Positions 1-11,639 of a stretch of 64,000 nt of DNA are shown here, in pieces (the first letter of the stretch is position 1; every line of letters starts with the position of its first letter). The DNA is from Liolophura sinensis (Eukaryota; Mollusca; Polyplacophora; Chitonida; Chitonidae), in NCBI RefSeq assembly GCF_032854445.1, contig NC_088295.1, positions 51,015,385-51,079,384 on the forward strand, in the 5' to 3' direction. The position numbers and the translations under genes were made by a program. Under the pieces are notes generated by a model. That model was not told the origin of the DNA. It did no database searches and saw only the letters and a list, made by a program, of their open reading frames with translations.

Positions 1-201
1 TTCACTTATACGACGGCGGCCAGCATTATGGTGGTTGGAAACCCACGACCATCCGCAGGTTGCTGGCAGACCTTCCCACGTACGACCGGAGAGGAAGGCA
101 ATATGAGCTGGACTTGAACTCACAGCGACTGCATTGGTGAGAGACTCCTGGGTCATCACGCTGCGCTAGCACGCTAACCAACTGAGCCACGGAGGCCCCG
201 G
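1..201 (-). mobile_element. tRNA-derived SINE, family A (truncated by window edge)
   Basis: Read on the minus strand it has a tRNA-like head (box A TGGCTCAGTTGG, box B GAGTTCAAGTCC) followed by the conserved body with CCGGTCGTACGTGGGAAGGT-like sequence. Confidence 0.85.
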
Positions 202-396
202 CAGCACTTTGATGGCATGGACTCACCGTCCGACAAGGAGACACAGTATACATATATGTACACATGCCTAATGAAAAATTGTTTGGAAGTACAACGTAAG
301 ACTCCAAACATGCATACATACTTACTTATTGAAAGCTCACACCCGTACATGTATGGGTACATGTTCTAAACGTTCTAAACAGAGAACTCACCTGGG

Positions 397-652
397 ACCT
401 CCCTGGCTCATTTGGTTAGCCCGCGTGCGCAGCGTAATGACCCAGAAGCCTCTCACCAATGGGGTCGCTGTGAGTTCAAGTCCAGTTCATGCTGGCTTCC
501 TCTCCAGGCGTAAGTGGGAAGGTCTTCAGCAACCTGGTCATGGGTTTCCCCTGGGGTAGGCCTGGTTTCCTCCCGCCATTATGCTGGCCGCCATCATATA
601 CATAAATATTCTTGAGTACGGCGTGAAACACCAATCAAATAAAAACATCAAA
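397..652 (+). mobile_element. SINE family A, near full length
   Basis: Head with TGGCTCATTTGGTTAG, box B GAGTTCAAGTCC, body, and a tail ending CACCAATCAAATAAAAACA. Confidence 0.85.
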
Positions 653-857
653 TAGAACTCATATAATTTGAGTTTGGATACCTTGACTAAAGTGGGTAGA
701 CTTCAGAGGTTTGCAGTAATCATGAATGACTCTCAGAATCTTCAAATGACAAGAATATAAAGTTGATTTGAGATATCTATCCTGAAGGTTCTAATAAAAC
801 ATAACATTGATAAGAACAAAAATATCCTACACATTTGTTTTTTTGTTTCTCTTTCAG

Positions 858-968
858 CCGAACATTGGGTCAGCCAGTTCCACTGAGCTACAAACCCCCA
901 CCTTTTGCTGCTGGTGTTACAGAGGCTTTAGTACGGGATCAAATTGGTTCCCTCTGGCTGAACTACTG
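858..968 (+). CDS. Exon, ZFC3H1-like gene (first in window)
   Basis: A pyrimidine-rich acceptor ending CAG at 855-857 precedes the exon and a GTAATG donor starts at 969. One leading base completes an upstream codon. The frame then reads RTLGQPVPL, a PPPF motif and LWLNY. Two trailing bases join the first base of 2595 to give Cys, followed by LLLELQGDPG. The donor is also the first unit of the minisatellite that follows. Confidence 0.8.
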
Positions 969-3900
969 GTAATGTCTCCACTCCAGCTGGTAATGCCCCC
1001 CCCCCCTCCATTACACTTGGTAAATTCCACACTACACCTGGTAATGTCTTCCATGAGAGCTGGTTATGCCTCAATATATAATAGAGCTGGTAATGTCTCC
1101 AGTACACCGATAATGTCCACACCACATCTGGTAATGTCCTCCTTGAGAGCTGGTAATGCCTCAATACGTAATAGAGGTGGTAATGTCTCCAGTACACCTG
1201 GTAAAGTCCTCACTACACCTGGTAATGTCCTCCATGAGAGCTGGTAATGCCTCTGTATATAATAGAGGTGGTAATGTCTTCAGTACACCTGGTAAAGTCC
1301 ACACTACACCTGGTAATGCTTTCCGTGAGAGCTGGTAATGCCCTACTCTCACTCTGTATATAATAGAGCTGGTAATGTCTCCAGTACATTCGGTAAAGTC
1401 CACACTACAGCTGGTAATGTCCACACCACTATTGGTAATGTCCTCCATGAGAGCTGGTAATGCTTCATTATATAATAAAGCTGATAATGTCTCCACTACA
1501 GCTCGTAATATCTTCAATACACTCGGTAAAGTCCACACTACAGCTGGTAATGTCCACACCACTATTGGTAATGTCCTCCATGAGAGCTGGTAATGCTTCA
1601 ATATATAATAAAGCTGATAATGTCTCCACTACAGCTTGTAATGTCTTCAGTACACCTGGTAATGTCCACACTACAACTGGTATTGTCCTCCATGAGACCT
1701 GGTAATGCCTCAATATATAATAGAGCTGGTAATGTCTCCACTACAGCTGGTAATGTCTCCAGTACACGTGGTAAAGTCCACACTACACCTGGTAATGTCC
1801 ACACCACACCTGGTAATGTCTTCCATGAGAGCTGGTAATGCCTCAATATATAATAGGGCTGGTAATGTTTCCACCAGAGCTGGTAATGTCTCCAGTACAT
1901 GTGGTAAAGTCCACACTACAGGTGGTAATGTCCACACCACACCTGGTAATGTCCTCCATGAAGGCTGGTAATGCTTCAGTATATAATAGAGCTGGTAATG
2001 TCTCCACTACAACTGGTAATGCCTCCAGTACACCTGCTAAAGTCCACACTACACCTGGTAATGTCCTCCATGAGAGCTGGTAATGCCTCAGTATATAATA
2101 GAGCTGGTAATGTCTCCACTACAGCTGGTAATGCCTCCAGTACGCGTGGTAATGTCCACACCACACCTGGTAATGTCCTCCATGAAAGCTGGTAATGCCT
2201 CAATGTATGATAGAGCTGGTAATTACCAGCTGTACTGGAGACGCTACAGCTGATAATGTGCCCTAGTACATGTAAAGCTGGTCATGTCTAATCTTTCTGG
2301 TAATCTACCCTCTACATCTGGTAAATTCTCACCGTTGTGGGCGATGTCTCCGCTACAGCTGGTAATGTTTACTTTGTTGTTGATGTCCCAACCACATCTG
2401 GCAACTTTTTAACTTTTTATATACATCTGCTGTTTGAAAGATGTCCAGTTGTCCATCTGTCCATCTGTGTCAGTGCCATGCCTGTAAATGTTTTGCATAT
2501 GCAGTTTTAATATTTGGTGGATGGATAGATGATTTTGATTTTATATGCATGAGTAGGATGTGATGTTAAAGTTAGAAAAGCGGTTTTCTTGCAGTCTGTT
2601 ACTAGAACTACAGGGAGACCCAGGCCAAGCTGTTGAGAGCTATGAGACAGCCTTAGGGCTCCTCCAGTCTAGGCAACATCTCACAGACGTGTGGCAAGGG
2701 TAAGCTGGAACTTGATATCTGTTTATTCTAGCATGGTACGTGGGAAGGTCTTTCAGGAGCCTGCGGATGGTCGTGGGTTTCCCCTGGGCTCTGCCCGGTT
2801 TCCACCCACCATAATGCTGGCCACCGCCGTATGAGTGAAATATTCTTGAGTACGGCGTAAAACACCAATCAAATAAATACATAAATATTCTAGCCTATAT
2901 GGATTTTATGAAGTAAAAACGCTGAATTAGTGGTGTCTGTTTCTGTAGAAATTTCTTCCCCACCAAAACCTGAGAGCTTCATGTACGGTTAGATATTCCA
3001 GAAAGCAGCCCAAAACATCGAACAAATGCAGAAGATAATTGAGACAGGGCGTCATGTCCTGCATATGTTCACGTCTCTGTGTCGTTGAAGGTACCTTCAG
3101 TTCCACCAGCGCCAGCTGAGCTCTTTGGGTCTGAAGGAGAAGCAGAAATCTTTGCTGTCCCTCACTCGCCTTCTACATCGCTGCCTCAGCTCAATCCCCG
3201 TCAAGAGGCCACTGCCCTGCCCAGGGGACGGTCACTGGATGGACTACACAGACCATAACCAGGTTGTGGAAGTCTTCCTGAGATGTTTCCCAGAGGACCA
3301 GAGGTTACTGGTATACAGGAGACTGGTCCAGCTCATGCCCACCAATGTCAACCTCATCATCAGGTGCAGTACTACAACCTATCACTGTAACAGTGGGTCA
3401 GGATAGCTATATGTGTACAGTAAGCTTGTGATCTCCCTTCTTTAGAAAGTCTCTAGCCTTGCTTTGCACATACTAAACTGCCAATCAGCTCTACTTTAGG
3501 TGCTGTCTAACAGTTTTGACATGCTGAAAGCAGAGTGAAAGGTACATAAATGTTATATGTCACAGATGTGATCTCTGTTTTGGAAAGTTTCCTTTGCTGT
3601 TTAAAAATGTATTGGGGAATAGAACAGATAATAATGAGGAATACAACATACAGTAATGAGAAATACAGCAAAGTAAGGAGGAATACAACAGAATACAACA
3701 GGTAGTGATGAGGAATACAACACATAGTAATGAGGGATACAGCAAAGTAAGGAGGAATACAACAGATAGCGATGAGGAATACAACACAGTGATGGAGAAT
3801 ATCGCAGATAGTAATGAGGAATACAACATATAGTAATGAGAAATACAGCAAGGAGGAATACAACAGATACTAATGAGGAATACAGCAAAGTAAGGAGGAA

Positions 3901-6900
3901 TACAACAGAATACAACAGATAGCGATGAGGAATACAACAGATAGTGATGAGGAATACAACACATAGTAATGGGGAATGTTGCAGATAGTAATGAGGAATA
4001 CAACACAAGTGCTTATCACATAACACTATTATTTCCTTACAATAAAAATGCCTGTGTACAGCCTTAGGGCTCCTGCTGGTCAAATCTAAGCACTGAGTTC
4101 CTCATGGTTTTGGTCATATCAAAATGTAGGGCCCACTTTTCTTTCATTGGCAGCATTGGTAATACGATTGTGCATGTGTTTTGTTCAGTCATTGTGAGAT
4201 GTTTGCTGGATCAGTACAACTAGTGTAGAAAAAGTATATGTACATGTATACAGGGGCCTACATATACATGCACCGTAAACTACTTCTTTCCAATGCCACC
4301 CTTTACTGGATGTGGTCTATGGATAAACTCCTCCTTGAACGTTTTTGTCTCTCAGGTCTATAGAGCAGGCCCTTTCTGTGGAGGATTATGCAGAAGCCAA
4401 GAGTCTGTGCAACTCTGTGCTGTTTGAACAGGCTGCCAACTGTCGGCTGTGGAAACTGTGAGTATGAACCTATCACCCATCAGCTCTGCTCCGGCTAAAC
4501 TTTGTCCCTTACTTAGAGGTGAAATTCACTATGACAGTGTAGACAGGTGCTGTGAAATTCACTGTGACAGTGTGGACATGTGCTGTGAAATTCACTATGA
4601 CAATGTAGACTGGTGCTGTGAAATTCACTATGACAATGTGGAAATGTGCTGTGAAATTCCCTATGACAATGTGAACATGTGCTATGAAATTCATTATTGC
4701 AGGTGTGGCTGAGGCACTATTGCAGTGCATATGTTGTAAAATGCATTATTGCAATGCTGGTATGTGTTGTACTGTTGCAGTGTTGGTATGGGTTGTAAAA
4801 CTAACTATGGCAGTGTGGGCGTGGGTTGTACTATTGCTTTGTTGAGATATGTTGTAAAATTAATTATTGCAGTGATGGCATGTGTTGTACATGTTGGCAA
4901 ATGTAGGCAAATGTTGTAAAATTCACTAATACAGTGTTGGCATTTGTTGTAAATTTACTATTACAGTGTTGGCATGTGTTGTAAATTCATTATTACAGTG
5001 TTGGCATGTGTTGTAAATTCACCATTACAGTGTTGGCTTGTGTTGTAAATTCACTATTACAGTATTGGCTTGTGTTGTAAATTCACTATTACAGTGTTGG
5101 CATGTGTTGTAAATTCACCATTACAGTGTTGGCTTGTGTTGTAAATTCACTATTACAGTGTTGGCTTGTGTGGTAAATTCACCATTACAGTGTTGGCTTG
5201 TGTTGTAAATTCACTATTACAGTGTTGGCTTGTGTGGTAAATTCACTATTATAGTGTTGGCATGTGTTGTAAATTCACCATTACAGTGTTGGCTTGTGTT
5301 GTAAATTCATTATTGCAGGCAGTTACACAGGGGCAAACTAGCCAGATGCAGGACTAAATTACTTGAGATATTTTGACATTTTTTCATTGTTTCAGATTTC
5401 ATGTGTTACACAGTTAACATAAGCAGTTTTGTCATAAATTAAGACTGAATTTTTCTTATGAGAAATGTGCACATGTACATCACTTCTAACGCCAGAAGGT
5501 ATATAGTGAATCTTTTGTGAACCCACAACCAAATGGTTTGGGAATTGAGTATACTGACCAGCATTCTTGAACATTTTCACACTTCCTTTCTTTTTGTGTT
5601 TTGCAAAATTCTCAGCAATGGTCCATTATAACCTGACAGTTTTGTGTGAACCCTCAGCCTGATGGAATACACAGACTTTACCTGGTTATCAGGTTTAAGA
5701 ATCTTCTAACAGTTGACAGATCTGTGCTGTTTGCTGCAGATGAACTTGTAAACATAAGTTTGCTGTTGAAGAATGTATATCTTTGCTGTTACAGAGCAAT
5801 TGGCGTGACCTTGAAGATGAAAAAGTACAGGGAGGTTGGTAAAAAAATAAGGCTGTGCCTCTTTCCTGTTTTTGTTTGTTTTTTTTGTGTCAAATTTTAT
5901 TGTCGCTGTTATAGGACTTTACAAATAGAAATTTTACCCTTATGTCTGAATCATTGCCTCTTTACAATGTGTACTTAGCAATTTATGAATTTGAGAAAAA
6001 ATGCACTAGATTTTAAGTAAGTAACTTTGATGGTAATGTCAGTGTTTACAGATGACTCTAATTTATGTATTTGCCATCTCTCATTAACACCACCCCCCAC
6101 CCCCACCCCCACGCTTTACTCTGATGTTCAGAGTTTTTCTGCAATACTGATAAGTGAAGAGCACTCATATCATTGGAAATGACAATATCTCAGGAACACA
6201 GTATTTCATAGTGCTGTGTGATGAACTTCTATATGTAAGTTGAAGATTTATTTGTTGCATTTTTCGCAAGTGAACTCATTATGTTTGCTTTCCAGGTGCA
6301 CAAGTTGTATAAGAGAGCTGTCCAGAAGTTACCCTTGATGTTTACACTGTGGAAAGATGTAAAACTTCCTTTGCTGGTTTCGTCTGTATTTAAAAAATAG
6401 TTTTACTAATGAGACATTGGCATGAATTGGCAGTATTCTGTAATGAGAGGCCGACCATTGTGCAAGGGTCAACCGAATGCATGATGAGTAAAACATTGGG
6501 CTTATTTTGGATGATGCTGATGACTAAAGCCTTTGGCTACAGTTTGTGTTTCTGTTAAAAGTAGATAAGTATCAGTTCACATTATGAAGTCATGTGTTCA
6601 AGCACATTGTTTTACTCAGTGGCCAAGCAAAATGTGTAATCTTCTGTTATATGAAATACCCTTTGACTGAATAGCAATTTAATGTGGGTAAGTATTGGGT
6701 GTGGTACCAGTGAGGTTGACGGCTTATATCCGACCCTTGTTAGGGTCCTGGACCAATGACGGTCCCAGACCCAATGAGGTTGATGGCTTATATCCTTGTT
6801 AGGGTTCCAAACCCATGAGGTTTATGGCTTACATCCTGTCCTTGTTAGGGTTCCGAATGAATGAGGTTGATGGCTTATATCCTGTCCTTGTTAGGGTTCC

Positions 6901-7404
6901 GGACCAATGAGGTTGATGGCTTATATCCTGTCCTTGTTAGGGTTCCGGACCAATGAGGTTGATGGCTTATATCCTGTCCTTGTTAGGGTGCTGGACCAAT
7001 GAGGTTGATGGCTTATATCCCTTGTTAGTCCACCTGTTGCCTTGAAATGACTTTCTTCAGGTTCTTAGGAAAGTGCTGTGGGTTATTTCAGGAACTCTGG
7101 TATCCTCCAGCCGTACATGTAATTCTGACCAGCATCACATGTAAAGTAACCGTTTCTTTAGTATGGCCATTTGTTTTCCTAAGCACTTTTCTCCAGCAGC
7201 TGAGGTAATATAAGCTAAGGTTAATTGCAACAGAGTTTCTCAAATCTCATTTTTCACAATGAAATGCTGTTTTATTTTCAGTTTTTGCTGTTTGAGGTGA
7301 CTGAAGGGTCAGAGAGTGGAGCCAAATGGGTGATAGAACAGTGCCAGAAGCTGGGTGTCAACATCAAGGCATTTGTAGCAACAGTGTCCAAATTGCCAAC
7401 TTGA
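858..7404 (+). CDS. ZFC3H1: ZFC3H1-like protein, C-terminal part (3' end of gene)
   Basis: This is the 3' end of a plus-strand gene whose upstream exons lie outside the window. Coding blocks are 858-968, 2595-2699, a possible 19-nt exon 2894-2912, 3002-3363 (with an in-frame TGA at 3086), 4356-4457, 5795-5834, 6296-6358 and 7282-7404, ending in TGA. Except around 2700-3101, all junctions are GT-AG and in phase. The protein is helical and rich in HAT/TPR-like motifs: LWLNYCLLLE, AVESYETALG, NCRLWKLAI, LYKRAVQKLPL and TLWKDFLLFE. This pattern, and the short tail after the last HAT motif, match my recollection of the ZFC3H1 C-terminus. In known species that protein is a nuclear zinc-finger scaffold linking MTR4 and the RNA exosome (PAXT). 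The family call comes from motif memory only; another HAT-repeat RNA-processing protein is possible. The introns hold four different minisatellites. Confidence 0.6.
969..2235 (+). repeat. Minisatellite starting at a splice donor (CTGGTAATG units)
   Basis: Units of about 19-20 bp, each carrying (C)TGGTAATG, are organised in higher-order blocks of about 90-135 bp marked by CATGAGAGCTGGTAATGC (11 or so copies from about 1051 to 2200). The first unit is the donor of the exon ending at 968. Open frames on both strands here are repeat artefacts. Confidence 0.9.
2595..2699 (+). CDS. Exon, ZFC3H1-like gene
   Basis: The acceptor is TTGCAG and the donor is GTAAGC at 2700. The frame gives LLLELQGDPGQAVESYETAL and then a segment ending DVWQ, a typical HAT/TPR helix pair. 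It ends with two bases (GG) of a split codon. Confidence 0.85.
2738..2890 (+). mobile_element. SINE family A, 3' part only
   Basis: Body from ACGTGGGAAGGTCTT to CACCAATCAAATAAATACAT, without the tRNA head. The tail runs into the candidate acceptor TTCTAG at 2888-2893. Confidence 0.8.
2894..2912 (+). CDS. Possible 19-nt microexon, ZFC3H1-like gene
   Basis: The acceptor TTCTAG lies directly after a SINE tail and a weak GTAAAA donor follows. Its phase fits both neighbours and the spliced frame reads VWQGLYGFYE and then KAAQNIEQMQ. Support is only phase and plausibility. A frame shifted by one base would read AYMDFMK, which also looks like a HAT helix, so the true junction is uncertain. Confidence 0.35.
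3002..3363 (+). CDS. Exon block with in-frame TGA, ZFC3H1-like gene
   Basis: The acceptor TTCCAG ends at 3001 and the donor GTGCAG starts at 3364. The frame is open and coding-like on both sides of one TGA at 3086-3088: AAQNIEQMQKIIETG and FTSLCR before it, RYLQFHQRQLSSLGLKEKQ after it. An acceptor at 3101 (CTTCAG) would avoid the stop if a very short intron of about 45 nt (3056-3100) is removed. The downstream part, with HWMDYTDHNQVVEVFLRCF and VNLIIR, is secure. Confidence is lower for 3002-3100. Confidence 0.65.
3618..4006. repeat. Tandem repeat, about 20-bp units
   Basis: Units close to GAGGAATACAACAGATAGT repeat through an intron of the ZFC3H1-like gene. They create stop-free frames on the minus strand. 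Confidence 0.85.
4356..4457 (+). CDS. Exon, ZFC3H1-like gene
   Basis: The acceptor is CTCAG and the donor is a perfect GTGAGT. The split codon AG|G gives Arg, followed by SIEQALSVEDYAEAKSLCNS and an NCRLWK motif, a HAT repeat. Confidence 0.85.
4518..4735. repeat. Tandem repeat, about 36-bp units
   Basis: About six units containing TGCTGTGAAATTCACTATG lie shortly after the donor at 4458. They grade into related TTGCAGTG...GTTGTAAA units up to about 4930. Confidence 0.8.
4930..5322. repeat. Tandem repeat, 32-bp units with acceptor-like TTACAG
   Basis: About twelve units of 32 bp contain TTCACTATTACAGTGTTGG. Each carries TTACAG, resembling the true acceptor at 5789-5794 of the same intron. Confidence 0.85.
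5795..5834 (+). CDS. Exon, ZFC3H1-like gene (40 nt)
   Basis: The acceptor is TTACAG and the donor is GTTGGT. It reads AIGVTLKMKKYRE in phase with both neighbours. Confidence 0.8.
6296..6358 (+). CDS. Exon, ZFC3H1-like gene
   Basis: The acceptor is TTCCAG and the donor is GTAAAA. It reads VHKLYKRAVQKLPLMFTLWK then D, a clear HAT motif (LYKRAxxxLP...LW). Confidence 0.85.
6700..7040. repeat. Tandem repeat, about 60-bp units
   Basis: About six units built on CAATGAGGTTGATGGCTTAT followed by ATCCTGTCCTTGTTAGGGTT, in the last intron of the ZFC3H1-like gene. Confidence 0.8.
7282..7404 (+). CDS. Last coding exon, ZFC3H1-like gene
   Basis: The acceptor is TTTCAG. The frame gives FLLFEVTEG, WVIEQCQKLGVNIKAFV and ends at TGA 7402-7404. 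A possible poly(A) signal AATAAA lies at 7527-7532. Confidence 0.85.
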   Translation, partial: FLLFEVTEGSESGAKWVIEQCQKLGVNIKAFVATVSKLPT

Positions 7405-10400
7405 CAGCAACCTACTCTCAAACCCCATTCCTGTGATCATAAACACTCATGCGCACTCAGTCTTCACACTCCCATCGTCACATTGCATTTGTCATATCAA
7501 ACCTATCCTGTCCAGAAATTGTCTGGAATAAATGTGAATTCCAAAACTCCACCTCTCTCTCAATCATCCATGAAACTCCACCCCCACCCCTACACCGCCA
7601 CACCCCTAACAATCAAATACATGTTACATCCAAGTGGTGCCAAAAACGCTGAACATGCAATGTGAATCTGACAGAAATTCATCCAGAAGGACCTGTTGAG
7701 ACAAAGACATTGTAGGCAGTGACTGACTGAGTGACTGACTGACTGGCTGGCCAGCCTCTAAGCTAACAGCTGTAAGTATTTCCTGTGGCTGCTTTTGTTT
7801 TTTTCACTAGGCCTTCCCCTAAACCTTCATATCAACCTGCTTTTCTCAAACTGTCGGCAGTGTTCACTTTGGTGTGTTGTGCTTGATGTGGGATGCTTGG
7901 TTGTACAGTTTTCTGTAGTTTTGTACAGTTTTCTGTACAGTATTCTGTAGTTTTGTAGAGTTTTCTGTAGACTTGCAACTTTTGTCTTGAAAGTTCAACA
8001 GTGATTTATTATTCCCCCTGAGATTCTGTTGACAGCTAATTGGTCCTGTAGCCAGGTGTCTTTAAGACATAGCTCTCTTTGGCTGCATGTCATTGGACAG
8101 GTGTACAGAACTTTGCAAACAAGTGCAGATTTGAATCATGTTGCTGAACTTCAAGTGACATCAGGTTGATGTTAAGACATTTTGTTCATGAAAAAATGTG
8201 CTGAAAAATACTACACCCAGAGAGAAATTTTGCATATTATGAGCTTCAAATTTACTTCTAGGTTGTAAAGAAACTGTTAGGAAAAAAATGAAGCTCAAGT
8301 GATATGGTGCAAGTATTAGTGTTATGTTGAGGTAATTAAAAAGTTATTCTATAATTATAATAACTACATGCCTGATTTTTTACACTAGAACGTGTTAGGT
8401 CCAAATTCGTTCCACATTCCAAGGCTATGAGTTGCAAGTCTGTATGCAAAAAAATAACAAAAGCTCCCTATGTATTCTTTTGTTTTTCATTGTGCTCAAG
8501 TGTACAAAAAAAAATTCTTTTTGTTGGTACTGTTCCATTTGTGAACAGATGTCCGTCTTGCCTTTTGCTTGAGCTGAACTCAAATCTGTGGAATAAGCAG
8601 GACATGTGTATTGTACATTCTGTAGTACACTATATACGTGTGGCTCTGCATCTGTGTCCTACCTGATGGTGAACAATTCTCATTGGCTGAGTGACTTGTG
8701 ACGCTTGTGAGAAGATTGGTTTTAAGGGTACATCTGTATGTGCATGCAAACTGTAGATTCAAAAAACATAGTTAATGGAAACCTCAGATACTTGTATATA
8801 TACATTTGTGTAAGTGCATATACAAGTCCGGTTGTTCAGTTCAGTTGTTATGGTTGTAGAACTTGAACATTGAGAAGTTTCTTCCAAATGAGAACTATTT
8901 GAGAAGATGTATGTAGATAATTTTGAAGTGTGATACTACATGTAGTCAAACATGTGATGTCAAGGCAAAGATGAAGACCCTATTTGAACTACCTACCAGT
9001 AACAGCGATATGTCAAGAACAGATGGATTGGTGGATAGCGTGGAAAACGAAGAATTGTCATCATTTGGATGCAATCTATACTTGGGGAAAGTATAGACAA
9101 AAGTGATTGCCTGGAAGAAGTTGTTCAAGAAGAATGTTCAGTGAGAAGGATTTCCAGACAGGCAGCAATTTTGTGAAGAATGTTGGCTGGAAGACTGAAG
9201 ACAGCGGGCCGAATCGGTTATCTTTTGCAGAAGGTGTAGCTGAGAAGTTCCGTGAGTAATGAAGAAGAAAGAATTTCTTGAGAAACACCACCACCACAAC
9301 AACAACTGGGTGACATCACGGACTCAAATTCTTACTTCTGGGAAGATTATTTACATGCATGGATACTGTTCTTAAAAAACACGCTTGTGTTAGTTTTAAG
9401 GGATGTGTTTTACAAATTTTTTTGTTTAAGTTATGTTTATGATTGTTGGTGTTTTTGAATTTTTTTTGTCCAAGCATTACTATAAGCAGCTGTTGCCTTT
9501 GCTATCATGCCTGTGATTTGGGGGGGGTGGGGGAGGGGGTTAATTGCAGAGGTACATGTAAGCAGGTAAGTTGTTGACATGGTTGAAGTCTTCCGTCTTG
9601 CTGACCTGTTGTCTTGCTGAAGGCCTATCTGTAATGGGGATAAAGAAGTATACTTTAATTGATAAATTCATTTTGAACACAAACTGGCTTACATCCTATG
9701 TAAGCCATAGTTTTAGTTATGCACTTTTGTGAATCATAAATTTCATGATAAGTGGAAGGCCATCGGCATTTTGGCATAATTCTTTTTAAAATAATAATTC
9801 AAAGATAACCGACTGAAATGTTTATTTCTTTTGTTGTTAGTGTTTCGTGATACTTTGGAGCTACTTTCCAAAAGCGACTTTGTGTGTCTGTGTGTTGAGT
9901 TGTCCTCAATTAATAGGACAATGATTATTGCTGAGCTTGGCAACCTCAAAATTGTCATTTTTGCTAAAGTACATCTACACTCCATGTTCCATGCTTTTGG
10001 AAAATAGTCCCCAATATGATGTCATAAATTAATTTACATAAATTTTTGTGTATTTGTGTATTTTTGTATTTCTATGAAGATCCGTTTGTTTGGTCCGTTA
10101 TTAGTGGTAGACGTTGGACACCTTTAGAATGTTGACTTTTTAATATTTAACGAAGAGGATAGTTTCTTGGATAGGTCGGGTATTTACACGATGACGTTGG
10201 TTTGAAAACTGGTTACCCGGACAATTGGCCTTTAAATGCTTCTTGAATAATGAAAAAAAAATTCTCTTTTGCTGATGAAATCAAATGATATTCTAAAGAA
10301 CTGATTAGAATTTACTTCCAATTGATAAATAAAACGTGGCCAAAGTACTTATACATCGTTGTATATTAATTACATGTTTTGTATGCAATATATTGGAGAA

Positions 10401-10732
10401 CAGATTATCTTGTCTTTGTGTTCTTTGAATTCGCTTTTGCAGTACATATACCTTATTACCTTAAGTGTAGATTCCAAGAAAAACTATGTTAAAGGCAGAA
10501 AGAGCCTATACTCACCCAAGGTTAAATCCGCTCCCCACCCTCCACCCACCCAAAGTAATTCTGGCTGTAAGATTTGTAGTCCTGTCTTTGCGGTGACGAC
10601 TTGTGTGCTGACTGCTAACGTAGCACTCTTGTATTAATAGAGAGCAATGGCCTCTCCCACTTGGGACGGAGTCGCCGTTAGACGGGAAAAGGCATCTCAT
10701 TCACTTGGATATTTTCGTATATGTATGGAGTA
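7405..10732. other. Intergenic / 3' flank, no gene seen
   Basis: Contains a GACT-rich short tandem run at 7722-7760, repeated TTCTGTAGTTTTGTA words at 7905-7970, and a G-rich tract at 9513-9540. No convincing exon on either strand. Confidence 0.5.
7527..7532 (+). promoter_or_regulatory. Candidate poly(A) signal of the ZFC3H1-like gene
   Basis: Canonical AATAAA about 120 nt after the stop codon. Other AATAAA sites occur further downstream (for example near 10328), so the true 3' end is not settled. Confidence 0.4.
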
Positions 10733-11042
10733 AGTGAGTGATTGGAGTTTAACGTCGTACTTAACATTTTTCAGTTATAAGATGACGAAGGATTCCTTAG
10801 AGTGCATGCGATGTGCCTCCTTGTTGCAAGACGGATTTCTACCGCTCTTTTATCTAGTGCTGCTTCACCGAGACGCCTTACCGAAGGCAGGTAAGCTGCC
10901 CCTCCTAAGCCAGGGTCAACCAGTCGTTGCACTGTCTCCTTCATGCAGAACGCCAAGCAAGGAAGTCACAACTTCCTCTTTTAAGGTCTTAGGTGTGGCT
11001 TAACCCAGGATTGATCCTGGATCCACCGCTCCCGAAGCAGAC
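10733..11042 (-). mobile_element. tRNA-derived SINE, family B
   Basis: Minus-strand copy. The tail reads AGTGAGTGATTGGAGTTTAA and the body contains ATCTAGTGCTGCTTCACCGA. Family B is shared with 14124, 18808 and 39101. Confidence 0.8.
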
Positions 11043-11639
11043 CTACATGTATGGAATAATTTTTAAGAACAACCTGTCTGCTATTTATAACTTATAAGAT
11101 ATCAATTGGCTCCACCTGTTGACAGTTACGTTTTCAAGACGTTTTATTGTGGACGTCATATATGATTGAATTTACTTTATTACAAATTGTTGCATGTATA
11201 AGATCTGGATCAGGTAAAGGATGCAAATGATTGAAATCAGCAAAATAATACAGCACGGGTAAACTGGGACAAGAACTCAAAAAATCAGGAGGCAAGTAGG
11301 CCAGGTGTCTGGTACACTGTGACTGGGTGAGTTGTCAGTGTAGACGTATTTGTCAAGAAGCATCAGTTACACCTTTCCATAGACGATAGCGTTGGGATAG
11401 TCATTTTACAAGGATATTCTGTGGACCAACCTGAAGTAAAATTCTGGCTTTAAATGCATGTTCCACAGGACGTAGAGATCAGGCCGTCGGATGTGTTTTC
11501 TCAGAGGATGAAGATTCGTAAGAAAAGAATTCAAGATGGTTAGCGCTGTAACTACCACGTATTTATCCAATGAGCTCTCGCTGTTTCGGCTGCATCTCTT
11601 GTCAGGAGGTTCATCATGCACATGGCGTAGGTCGCGATG

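Noticed and set aside
807-1247. 146-codon plus-strand frame and its minus-strand counterparts
   Set aside because: Only 858-968 is real exon, in a different frame. The remainder is minisatellite translation.
3560-4083. Overlapping minus-strand frames rich in Ile/Leu/Cys that look like membrane proteins
   Set aside because: They are translations of the 20-bp tandem repeat, in several frames at once.
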